Notes under the pieces: generated by a model | The model's input: only the letters and a program-made list of their open reading frames with translations | Database searches by the model: none | What the model was told of the DNA's origin: nothing | Assembly: GCA_050729835.1 (NCBI GenBank) | Contig: JBOHLS010000007.1 | Coordinates: 48,323-112,322, forward strand | DNA: 64,000 bases | Origin: REEB95 sp050729835 | GTDB lineage: Bacteria; Pseudomonadota; Alphaproteobacteria; ATCC43930; CGMCC-115725 | Direction of reading: 5' to 3' | Position numbers and translations under genes: made by a program | Shown here: in pieces, positions 44,479 through 51,989 of the stretch | How positions within the stretch are numbered: the first letter of the stretch is position 1 | Layout: each line of letters starts with the position of its first letter

Positions 44479-44585
44479 GGGGATGGAGTTCCCCCTTAAG
44501 CGCCGCAAGGCTGATGACTCCTACTGCGCAGATACGCGGCGGGAGTCCTGCGAATACAAACCCGCCGCCGAGCGGGTTTTTTTAC
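44479..44585 (+). ncRNA. Fluoride riboswitch C with intrinsic terminator
   Basis: Aptamer GGGGATGGAGTTCCCC (44479-44494), TTAAGCGCC, GGCTGATGACTCCTAC (to 44524). GACTCC at 44516-44521 can pair with GGAGTC at 44542-44547. An intrinsic terminator, AACCCGC-CGCCGA-GCGGGTT followed by a T run, occupies 44559-44583. This fits fluoride-dependent antitermination for the metallophosphoesterase gene that starts at 44696. Confidence 0.92.
44558..44585 (+). terminator. Terminator of fluoride riboswitch C
   Basis: Stem AACCCGC / GCGGGTT with a CGCCGA loop and seven or more T. It lies between the aptamer and the coding start, so it is regulatory rather than the end of a gene. Confidence 0.85.
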
Positions 44586-44695
44586 GCGCTCTTCATGCTG
44601 AACAGGAACGTCCAGCAGGGCGCCGTCCGAAGCGCAGTGCACTGTCATCCGCCGTCCCGCGGTCGTCTGAACGTTCGGCTGGGCAAACCGTGACC

Positions 44696-46504
44696 ATGAA
44701 GATTGCTGTGATGAGCGACTTGCATCTCGAGTTTGACGCCGACATCCTCGGCGCGGAAAGCCGCGTTCGATCACCAAGGAGGATGCTCGATTTCTACTTT
44801 CATCCGCCTCAGCCGAGCGCCGACGTCATCGTGCTCGCCGGCGACATCCACTCCGGGGCTCAGGGCGTCGACTGGGCGGCCAGCAGCTTCACGCAGCCCG
44901 TTGTCCTGATTGCGGGAAATCATGAGGCTTACGGCCGCGAGCTGTTTCGCGTCATCGCCTACAGCCGACAAAAGGCCGAGGCCATGAATCCAAGAGTGAA
45001 CTTTCTCGAACGCAATACGTGGCACTTTACGTCACCGACCGGAGTGAGCGCGCGCTTCATCGGCGCCACTTTGTGGACGGATTTCCAGTTCTACGGTTGC
45101 GCAGAAAAATCGATGGAGGTCGCGCAAGAACGGCTGGAGGATTTCCGCGTCATCAAACTCGAGCGCGGTCTCAAGCTGCGGCCGCTTCACCCTTCGGATA
45201 CCGTTCGCCTGTACCACGCGTCAGTCAAATTCTTGGAAGACGAGCTGAAGCAGGCATTCGACGGCATAACGGTTGTCGTCACGCACCACGCCCCTTCATC
45301 GCGCTCCATAGCAAGCGCGTTTCAGGACAGTCCGCTCAATCCGGCTTTCGTCTCAAACCTCGATCATCTGATCGAAACGTATCAGCCATCGCTCTGGATT
45401 CACGGGCACATGCATACATCGTTCGACTACCAAATCGGACGAACCCGCGTGATTTGCAACCCGCGAGGCTACTTTCCCGACCAGCTCAATCCGGATTTCG
45501 ATCCGACACTGGTCGTCGAGGTTGTGGATGAAGCGCCGCGCCATACCGACAGTCGCCGCGCTTCGGAACCTGCGAAGCCACGGTCGATCACCGTAATATC
45601 TCGGGCGATCAATCGGCTCTGTTCGCTACACGACAGGAATCGTGGCGTCGTTGACACGGTCGCGTGCGGCGCAAGCGCGATCCCCGCCCTCCGTCGAATT
45701 CTGTTCCGTCGAGAACCCAGCGGTCTTTATGAAGCGCGGCGGCGAGCGATCGAGGCATTGGCACTGCTCGGCGCCTATGACGCGATCATGGAATTCCTGA
45801 GGGTGCCGCGTGAATCTGCCGACCCTGTCGAGCGCACCGGCGACGAGGCGGTCATGAATACCGCCGCCCGTTCGCTGACGAAGTTCCGCGAGTCGCGGGT
45901 GTTCCCGCTGCTTCGATCGGTAGCGGAGCGCCGGAATCTCAGCGGCGTTATCGAAGCGCTTGGCGAGTTTCGTCGGCTGGAGGCGCTTCCGTACTTGATT
46001 GCCGGCCTCGGCGAGGATTTCACCCGCTACGACGCCGAGAACTCGATCAGGAAGCTAGGCATAGCGGCCCGACCAGCTCTACTTCAAGCCGCAACCGATC
46101 ACAGACCTTCGCTGGAGCACGAGACCGTCTCCAGTCGGCGAAAGCGGCGGAGCGCACTCAAATTGCTTGTCGAGATCGGCGCCGCCGAAGCCGCGGACGG
46201 GACGCTCTCGCAACTGGTGCGGGATAGGGACGCCCACGTCGCCGTCTTGGCGTGCCGGCTTTGCCTCACGCCCAACCGAACGACTTTGAGAACGCTTGCC
46301 GTTCGGCGCCTGATCGAACTGCTGCCGTCCGGCGAACCGCTTCTGGACGATGAAATCGAAGACCATCTCGTTGTGGCATTCGCGCAAGTAAAAGGCGAGA
46401 TCGAAGAGGGTCTAGAATACTGCCGGCGGCACCCGACGACGGGCGCCCTGCCGATTCTTCAGCGCGTCAAAGCGCGTGGCGAAGGCCCATCGGCGCGCCG
46501 CTGA
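44696..46504 (+). CDS. Metallophosphoesterase fused to HEAT-like repeats, under fluoride riboswitch C
   Basis: A 602-aa soluble protein. Residues 1-270 are a calcineurin-like phosphoesterase with the full metal-binding set: SDLHLE (D8, H10), AGDIH (D50), GNHE (74-77), THHAPSS and GHMHTS. Residues 320-602 are helical repeats of the HEAT type (AIPALRRILFRR, RRAIEALALLGAYDAIMEF, RVFPLLRSVAERRNLSGVIEAL). Fluoride inhibits many metallophosphatases, so control by a fluoride riboswitch is suggestive, but the substrate is unknown. The ATG at 44696 is the first that gives the SDLH motif at the N-terminus. Confidence 0.75.
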   Translation: MKIAVMSDLHLEFDADILGAESRVRSPRRMLDFYFHPPQPSADVIVLAGDIHSGAQGVDWAASSFTQPVVLIAGNHEAYGRELFRVIAYSRQKAEAMNPRVNFLERNTWHFTSPTGVSARFIGATLWTDFQFYGCAEKSMEVAQERLEDFRVIKLERGLKLRPLHPSDTVRLYHASVKFLEDELKQAFDGITVVVTHHAPSSRSIASAFQDSPLNPAFVSNLDHLIETYQPSLWIHGHMHTSFDYQIGRTRVICNPRGYFPDQLNPDFDPTLVVEVVDEAPRHTDSRRASEPAKPRSITVISRAINRLCSLHDRNRGVVDTVACGASAIPALRRILFRREPSGLYEARRRAIEALALLGAYDAIMEFLRVPRESADPVERTGDEAVMNTAARSLTKFRESRVFPLLRSVAERRNLSGVIEALGEFRRLEALPYLIAGLGEDFTRYDAENSIRKLGIAARPALLQAATDHRPSLEHETVSSRRKRRSALKLLVEIGAAEAADGTLSQLVRDRDAHVAVLACRLCLTPNRTTLRTLAVRRLIELLPSGEPLLDDEIEDHLVVAFAQVKGEIEEGLEYCRRHPTTGALPILQRVKARGEGPSARR

Positions 46505-46623
46505 CGACAATTGCCAATGAAAGCATGGACGTGTCGCCAGTGCGACCTCTACCGCTGAATTTCGTCGGCCTAAGTAAGGCGTTGACGTTTGACCCACGAG
46601 CGGCAAAGCTATCCGCGTTGGCC

Positions 46624-46698
46624 GGCGATGGAGTTCGCCGTAACCCGCCCTTTGGGCTGATGACTCCTGCGGACCTGATTTCGAGGGCTGAAGGAGTC
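46624..46698 (+). ncRNA. Fluoride riboswitch D, translational type
   Basis: Aptamer GGCGATGGAGTTCGCC (46624-46639), TAACCCGCCC, GGGCTGATGACTCCTGC (to 46670). GACTCC (46662-46667) can pair with GGAGTC (46693-46698), which contains the AAGGAG ribosome-binding site of the MutS-like gene starting GTG 46704. There is no T run, so the control is probably on translation. Confidence 0.92.
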
Positions 46699-46703
46699 TG
46701 TTC

Positions 46704-48239
46704 GTGGAACCCTTCTTAAGCGTCCTCTTCCGCAGCGCCGGCGACCGCGTTCCGGATATGATCGCGGCGCCCGATTTCTTCGTCGATCTTAATCTCGACC
46801 AGATCATCACCGCGGTCACCGCCAGCCGCGACGAATACGACCTCAAGCCCTTCTTCTATTGGCCGCTGCGTGACGAGGATACCATCGCATTTCGCCACGA
46901 GGTGATGCGCGACGTGGAAAAACCGCGCGTGTTCGAACTCGTCGGCTCCTTTGCCGCGAGCATGCGGACGATGCGCGAGCATCTCGGCCAGGCCGATAAG
47001 CTTCGCTATCCGCTCCAAAAACAGCGGTGGTTTCTCGATGCGGTGCACATCTACTGCGACGCCGTCAACAACCTCCTCGACGCGTTATCGAGCGCCGCGA
47101 TCGAATCGCGCGGCCTGACCGCATTCAAAGATTATCTGACGCGCTACGTGGCGTCGGAAGCCTTCACATCCCTGCGCGATGCCGCAAAACGGCTCGTTGA
47201 TGAACTCGCGCACATTCAATACAGCGTCATCATCAACGGCCTCACCGTCCAGGTCCGACACTATAGCGGCGAGCCCGACTACAGCGCGGAAGTCGAAGCG
47301 ACCTTCGAGAAATTCAAGCAGGGCGCGGTCGAGACCTACAGCTTCAGGTTCCGCAACTGGCCGGAAATGAACCACGTCGAGGCACAAATTTTCGACCTGG
47401 TGGCCAAGCTGCATCCAGAGGTATTTTTTGCGCTCGAATCGTTCCGTGAGTCGAACAAGGACTATCAGAATCCGACCATCGCCACGTTCGACCGGGAAAT
47501 CCAGTTTTACGTCGCCTATATCGCGCACATCGAAACTTTGAAGAAAGCGGGATTGCCCTTCTGCTACCCGCGCGTCTCAGGAACGAGCAAGGAAGTCTAC
47601 AGCGATCAAAGCTTCGACTTGGCGTTGGCACACAAGCTGACGCGCGATGGCAAGGCCACCGTCTGCAACGATTTTCATCTGCGCGGTCGCGAGCGGATCA
47701 TCGTCGTGTCGGGGCCGAACCAGGGCGGCAAGACGACGTTCGCGCGCGCCTTTGGCCAGCTGCATTACTTCGCGAATCTCGGCTGCCCGGTTCCCGGCGC
47801 ACGCGCGCAGGTGTTCCTCTTCGACCGGCTGTTTGCGCATTTCGAGCGCGAGGAGAACGCCGCCAATCTTCGCGGCAAGCTCCAGGACGATCTGATCCGG
47901 CTTCATCGCATCCTCGAGCAGGCGACGCCAAACAGCATCGTTGTCATGAACGAGATTTTCACCTCGACCACGCTGCGCGACGCCCTTGCGCTCAGCAAGA
48001 GAATCGCGGCGCGGATCATGGCCTTGGACCTGTTGGGCGTCTGGGTGACGTTCATCGACGAGCTGGCGTCGCTCGGCGAGCAAACCGTGAGCATGGTCAG
48101 CACGGTCGTGCCGGAGAATCCGGCGCAGCGGACGTTCAAGATCGTGCGGCGGCCCGCCGACGGCCTCGCCTACGCCATGTCGATCGCCGAAAAGTATCGC
48201 CTGACCGAAGCCATGATCCGGGAGCGCATCGGCGCATGA
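46704..48239 (+). CDS. MutS-like ATPase 1, under fluoride riboswitch D
   Basis: A 511-aa relative of MutS with helical lever-type middle part (residues 60-290) and the ATPase domain at the C-terminus. Walker A is GPNQGGKTT (337-345; classical MutS has GPNMGGKST). The Walker B region reads VVMNEIFTSTTLRDA, with Asn416 where MutS has Asp, and Glu417 kept. The mismatch-recognition domain with its FxE motif is absent. It starts at GTG, 5 bp after the riboswitch stem, and overlaps the next gene by ATGA, so the two ATPases probably form a heteromer. Confidence 0.82.
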   Translation: MEPFLSVLFRSAGDRVPDMIAAPDFFVDLNLDQIITAVTASRDEYDLKPFFYWPLRDEDTIAFRHEVMRDVEKPRVFELVGSFAASMRTMREHLGQADKLRYPLQKQRWFLDAVHIYCDAVNNLLDALSSAAIESRGLTAFKDYLTRYVASEAFTSLRDAAKRLVDELAHIQYSVIINGLTVQVRHYSGEPDYSAEVEATFEKFKQGAVETYSFRFRNWPEMNHVEAQIFDLVAKLHPEVFFALESFRESNKDYQNPTIATFDREIQFYVAYIAHIETLKKAGLPFCYPRVSGTSKEVYSDQSFDLALAHKLTRDGKATVCNDFHLRGRERIIVVSGPNQGGKTTFARAFGQLHYFANLGCPVPGARAQVFLFDRLFAHFEREENAANLRGKLQDDLIRLHRILEQATPNSIVVMNEIFTSTTLRDALALSKRIAARIMALDLLGVWVTFIDELASLGEQTVSMVSTVVPENPAQRTFKIVRRPADGLAYAMSIAEKYRLTEAMIRERIGA

Positions 48240-49819
48240 AGGCGCATCTCCTCTACCGCGACTGTGACGCCGATCTCGGGCGATCGCTGCCGTGGAACGA
48301 GGCCGCGCTGACCGTGGATCTCGCGCTCGACACGCCATTCAAGGCGATGGCGCGCGACGATGCCTTCATCGCCGAAGTGGCGAAGAAGGTGATCTTGGCG
48401 GGCTTCGACGCGATCGATCCGGAAACCATCCACTATCGCCAGAAAATCTTGCAGGACTGCCTACAGCAGCCGGCTGTCGTCCGAGAGCTCTACGCAATTG
48501 CTGTCGAAGGGGCAATGGAGGAGAAAAAATATTATTTTTTCGGCACCCTCATGCAGCGTCCGGATTGGGTACTACGACGATCGGTTGAGTTGCTCGAATC
48601 GCTGCTGGGGATGGCCCGGAAGATTCGCAAGATTGCCGATTCGGGCGGCGAACGCTTCGTCTCGGAGGGATGGACGGCGCTCTTCGCGACCTTGCAGCGC
48701 GAGCTCGACGACGAGTATTTCGCTCGTGCCAAGCACCACCTGCGGCAGTTGAGGTTTTCGAGTGGTTTATTGCTTAGTGCGCGCCTCGGCAAAGGCAACA
48801 AAGGGATGCGCTACATGCTGCATGTCATGCCCGCGCTTCGCCGGCGCTGGACGTGGTCGATCGGTTTGATGCCCTACCGGCTGATGCGGCTTTTCGCGCG
48901 GCGGTCCGACGCTTTCGAATTCTCGCTCCATCCGCGTGACGAGGCCGGCGCTCGCGTCCTCGCGGAGTTGCAGGAGCGTGGTGTCAGCGCCGTGGCAAGC
49001 GCGGTTGCGCAGTCGAAGGACCATCTTCGCAGCTTCTTCGATATGCTGCGAGCCGAACTGGCGTTCTATGTCGGCTGTATAAATTTGTATGAGGCCCTCA
49101 CACGGAGGGGCGAGGTCGTCTGTTTTCCCGTGCCGGCACCGGCCGAGCCGCACAACCTCTCATTTCGAGACTTACGCGATGTCTCGCTGGCGCTGAACCA
49201 GGATGACCCGGTCGTGGGCAATGATGCGGACGCCGACATGCGAGACCTGATCATCGTCACCGGCGCGAACCAGGGCGGAAAGTCAACGTTCTTGCGCAGC
49301 GTCGGCATGGCGCAACTGATGATGCAGGCGGGCATGTTTGTCACAGCCAAGTCCTTCATTGCCAGCACCCGCGATCGTCTCTTCACGCATTACAAGCGCG
49401 AGGAAGATACGAGCATGGAGAGCGGCAAGCTCGACGAGGAACTGCGGCAGATGAGCGAGATCGTCGATCACATCACGCCGCACGCCCTGATCCTGTTCAA
49501 CGAATCCTTCGCGGCAACCAATGAGCGTGAGGGCTCGGAGATCGCACGACACATCGTGTCGGCGCTCTTGAAGAAACGGGTCAAGATCGTCTGCGTCACG
49601 CACCTCTATGAATTCGCACGCGACTTTTATGAGAAGGATGTCGCAAACGTCTTGTTTCTACGCGCCGAGCGGCAACCCGACGGCAGCCGGACTTTCAAGC
49701 TGGTCGAAGGCAAACCGCTGGAAACGAGCTTCGGCGAAGACCTCTATGTCGAGATTTTCGGCTCTGACAAAGCTGCGCGACAACCGGACACCGCCACGGA
49801 AAAGGTGGGCGACCGATGA
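48236..49819 (+). CDS. MutS-like ATPase 2
   Basis: A 527-aa partner of the preceding gene. Its Walker A is GANQGGKST (343-351), and ALILFNESFAATNEREGSEIA carries the Walker B position (Asn422, Glu423) and the MutS signature serine/threonine region. The N-terminal 200 residues include helices and no mismatch-binding domain. It lies in the same riboswitch-D operon. The protein pair is not ordinary mismatch repair; I infer an ATP-driven clamp or chaperone-like machine, function unknown. Confidence 0.8.
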   Translation: MKAHLLYRDCDADLGRSLPWNEAALTVDLALDTPFKAMARDDAFIAEVAKKVILAGFDAIDPETIHYRQKILQDCLQQPAVVRELYAIAVEGAMEEKKYYFFGTLMQRPDWVLRRSVELLESLLGMARKIRKIADSGGERFVSEGWTALFATLQRELDDEYFARAKHHLRQLRFSSGLLLSARLGKGNKGMRYMLHVMPALRRRWTWSIGLMPYRLMRLFARRSDAFEFSLHPRDEAGARVLAELQERGVSAVASAVAQSKDHLRSFFDMLRAELAFYVGCINLYEALTRRGEVVCFPVPAPAEPHNLSFRDLRDVSLALNQDDPVVGNDADADMRDLIIVTGANQGGKSTFLRSVGMAQLMMQAGMFVTAKSFIASTRDRLFTHYKREEDTSMESGKLDEELRQMSEIVDHITPHALILFNESFAATNEREGSEIARHIVSALLKKRVKIVCVTHLYEFARDFYEKDVANVLFLRAERQPDGSRTFKLVEGKPLETSFGEDLYVEIFGSDKAARQPDTATEKVGDR

Positions 49820-49859
49820 CCGATGACCACCTCGAAGTCGTCGGTGCGTTTTTATTGAC

Positions 49860-50249
49860 CTAAGCAACGTCGGAGTGGCGGCGGAATTGCGTCTTGAGGC
49901 GCTGAAGGACACTGCTGCGCTGCCGGCCGTATTGCAGGACCTTGGCGGCTTCGAGTGTGACGAGCCCGCTTTCCATCATGCCGTCGAGCGCCGACAGGAA
50001 GGCCTCGATCTTGTCACTGCCGTCGACGATCTCGACGACAACGGGCAAATCCTGGCGGAGCGGCAAAAGCCGGCCCTGGTGCAACCGCGCCGACTGGCCG
50101 AAACCGAGCGGACCGCGCAGCACGGTCGCGCCAGCAAGGTGCATCTCACGCGCCTTGTGGACGATCGCCTGATAAAGCGGATAGGCGCCGAAGCGGTCGG
50201 CTGTGCTAGTGAAGATGCGGAGCAAAACGGCATCGTGCGGCACATCCAT
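49860..50249 (-). CDS. DUF190 family protein 2
   Basis: A 129-aa protein of the DUF190 (PII-like ferredoxin fold) family: LLRIFTSTADRFGAYPLYQAIVHKAREMHLAGATVLRG and LPVVVEIVDGSDKIEAFLSALDGMMESGLVTLE. DUF190 genes are often beside crcB in other genomes. It lies 60 bp after the other DUF190 gene and is probably controlled by riboswitch E as second gene. Confidence 0.88.
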   Translation of the reverse strand: MDVPHDAVLLRIFTSTADRFGAYPLYQAIVHKAREMHLAGATVLRGPLGFGQSARLHQGRLLPLRQDLPVVVEIVDGSDKIEAFLSALDGMMESGLVTLEAAKVLQYGRQRSSVLQRLKTQFRRHSDVA

Positions 50250-50309
50250 GGCGCCCTCCCTCTGGGCATGCGCGGCCCCCGTTTTCGGGTGGCCGGTCGG
50301 GTTACGACT

Positions 50310-50651
50310 TTAAGGCGGAGCGGAGCGGCGATAGTGGATCGCCCGAACCTTCTCCAACGTCACCAGGCCGCTCTCGATCATCTCGCTGACGACCGGCACG
50401 AACTGATTGATTCGCTCTTCGGTGTCGACGATCTCCACCACCAACGGCAGGCGCGGACCAGAGTCGACATTGCGCTCGGTCCGCACGTAGCGCGAGCGGC
50501 CGAAGCCTTCGGGCGCGTGCAGCACCGTGGCGCCGGCCAGCTTGTGCTCAAGGGCCTTCGCGACGAGCGCCTCGTAAGTTGCGCGGCCGGCGTGGCGATC
50601 TTCCTCGCCGACGAAAATGCGCAGCAGGACAGCATCCGACGCGGTGCGCAC
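50310..50651 (-). CDS. DUF190 family protein 1, under fluoride riboswitch E
   Basis: A 113-aa DUF190 protein: AVLLRIFVGEEDRHAGRATYEALVAKALEHKLAGATVL and LPLVVEIVDTEERINQFVPVVSEMIESGLVTLEKV. The GTG at 50651 is chosen because GGGGAGG lies 6 nt upstream; extension to 50834 would run through the riboswitch. PII-like folds often sense nucleotides, so a signalling part is possible but unproven. Confidence 0.88.
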   Translation of the reverse strand: MRTASDAVLLRIFVGEEDRHAGRATYEALVAKALEHKLAGATVLHAPEGFGRSRYVRTERNVDSGPRLPLVVEIVDTEERINQFVPVVSEMIESGLVTLEKVRAIHYRRSAPP

Positions 50652-50698
50652 GACAAGCCTCCCCGATGGCCAAGCCGCAGCAGACGGAAAGAACGACC

Positions 50699-50747
50699 TG
50701 TAGGAGTCATCAACTCTTGCGAGCGGTTTCGGGGGGACTCCATCCCC
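50699..50747 (-). ncRNA. Fluoride riboswitch E
   Basis: Minus strand, 50747 to 50699: GGGGATGGAGTCCCCC, CGAAACCGC, GAGTTGATGACTCCTACA, a full crcB aptamer. There is no obvious terminator before the DUF190 start at 50651. The GGGGAGG ribosome-binding site could pair with the ACTCC strand, so translational control is likely. Confidence 0.92.
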
Positions 50748-50870
50748 GTCGAGTCGATCATAGAGCCGTTCCCGTTCGCGCGGCAATGCCGAGCGAATCC
50801 ACACTGCGACGCGCAGCGCGCACGCCCTTGACAATTGCCGCGAACCCCGTGAAGCTTACGGCCCAGGTCA
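50748..50870. promoter_or_regulatory. Divergent promoter region between riboswitches E and F
   Basis: 123 bp between two fluoride riboswitches on opposite strands. For the plus strand a TTGACA -35 box is at 50828-50833 with a weak -10 near 50851-50857. The minus-strand promoter is not evident. Both transcripts begin with an aptamer, so fluoride should affect both directions together. Confidence 0.55.
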
Positions 50871-50947
50871 GGCGATGGAGTTCGCCTTATAACCGCCTTC
50901 GGGGCTAATGACTCCTCCCAACGTCTGCGGACGGCAGGAGGAGTTTT
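50871..50947 (+). ncRNA. Fluoride riboswitch F, upstream of the hydrogenase-like operon
   Basis: Aptamer GGCGATGGAGTTCGCC (50871-50886), TTATAACCGCC, GGGGCTAATGACTCCTCC (to 50918). ACTCCTCC pairs with GGAGGAGT near 50937-50944, followed by TTTT; this stem both resembles a terminator and covers the AGGAGGAG ribosome-binding site for the GTG at 50949. Confidence 0.92.
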
Positions 50948-50948
50948 C

Positions 50949-51041
50949 GTGAGAGGCCCCAAGCAACCCCCCGGAACCGATCGCGACCTGACCGTGCCCG
51001 AGCGCGTGCAGCGCCGGCCGGGCGCGCGGAGGCCGCGATGA
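50949..51041 (+). CDS. Short leader frame between riboswitch F and the hydrogenase-like operon
   Basis: A 30-codon frame with the strong ribosome-binding site of riboswitch F (AGGAGGAG, 5 nt spacing), starting GTG and ending TGA that overlaps the next ATG (ATGA). The peptide is Arg/Pro-rich (RGPKQPPGTDRDLTVPERVQ). It may serve only to couple translation of the membrane operon to the riboswitch. No homologue is known to me. Confidence 0.45.
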   Translation: MRGPKQPPGTDRDLTVPERVQRRPGARRPR

Positions 51042-51985
51042 CCGCGCGCGACGCCCTGTTGCAGATCGCGCAGGTGCTGACGGTGCTGATTCTCGCGCCG
51101 CTCATTCAGGGCATCATCGTCCAGTTCGAGGAACGCGTGCAGCGCGCCCAGGGGCCCGGGATCTTCCAGCCCTATCGCGACCTGTGGAAGCTATTCCACA
51201 AGCAGATCGTTGTTCCGCAGACCGCGTCGTGGCTGTTCTGGCTGGCGCCGGTCGTCGCCTTCACCTGCATGCTGACGGTGCCTATCCTGATTCCGGTGCT
51301 GACGAATTTTCCGCTGCCGGAAAGCGACATGGGCGACCTCCTCGGCGGCGGCCTGATCCTGACGCTCGGCTCGTTCATGATCATCCTCGCCGGGCTCGAC
51401 ACGTCGAGCGCCTATGGCGGCATCGGCTCGAGCCGCGCCGTGATGATCTCGATCCTGGCCGAGCCAACCCTGATCCTCGTCTTCGTCGGCATCACGCTGC
51501 TCGCCAAGTCGATGCTGCCGTTCGTCGTCAACCATCTGCTGGTGTCGAGCTGGGCGGTCTATTGGAGCCCGGCGCATCTGTTCCTGGTCGCAGCGTTCTT
51601 CATCTTTCTGCTGGTCGAGACCGACCGCATGCCGATCCATTCCAGCACGCATATCGAGGTCTACATGATCGAGGAGGGCCGCATCCTCGAATATTCGGGT
51701 CCGCTGCTCGCGCTGCTCAAATGGGCGTCGGCGATGAAGCAGTTCATCCTCTACACCATCTTCTGCAACGTCCTGCTGCTGCCGTGGTGGCTGTCGATCG
51801 AGGGAACGGTGATCGGAGCCTTCGGTGCAGCGCTGGCCCTCATCGCGAAATTCGCCTTCGTCGCGTGCTTCGTCGTCTTCGTCGAGACGGCGCAGTCGCG
51901 GCTGCGTTTCTACCGCTACCAGGAGCCCCTGGCCGCCTCGTTCGTCTTCGCCGTGCTGGCGATCATCGGAACGCAGTTGAGCTGA
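51038..51985 (+). CDS. HyfC/NuoH-like membrane subunit of hydrogenase-related complex
   Basis: A 315-aa protein with eight or so membrane helices and the NuoH-type text EERVQRAQGPGIFQPYRDLWKL (quoted in part: GPGIFQPYRDLWKLFHK), LVETDRMPIHSSTHIEV and HIEVYMIEEGRILEYSG. In complex I and Hyf this subunit links the soluble arm to the proton-pumping arm. It is the first large gene of the riboswitch-F operon, order hyfC, E, F, G, HI, B. Confidence 0.82.
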   Translation: MTARDALLQIAQVLTVLILAPLIQGIIVQFEERVQRAQGPGIFQPYRDLWKLFHKQIVVPQTASWLFWLAPVVAFTCMLTVPILIPVLTNFPLPESDMGDLLGGGLILTLGSFMIILAGLDTSSAYGGIGSSRAVMISILAEPTLILVFVGITLLAKSMLPFVVNHLLVSSWAVYWSPAHLFLVAAFFIFLLVETDRMPIHSSTHIEVYMIEEGRILEYSGPLLALLKWASAMKQFILYTIFCNVLLLPWWLSIEGTVIGAFGAALALIAKFAFVACFVVFVETAQSRLRFYRYQEPLAASFVFAVLAIIGTQLS

Positions 51986-51989
51986 CGCC

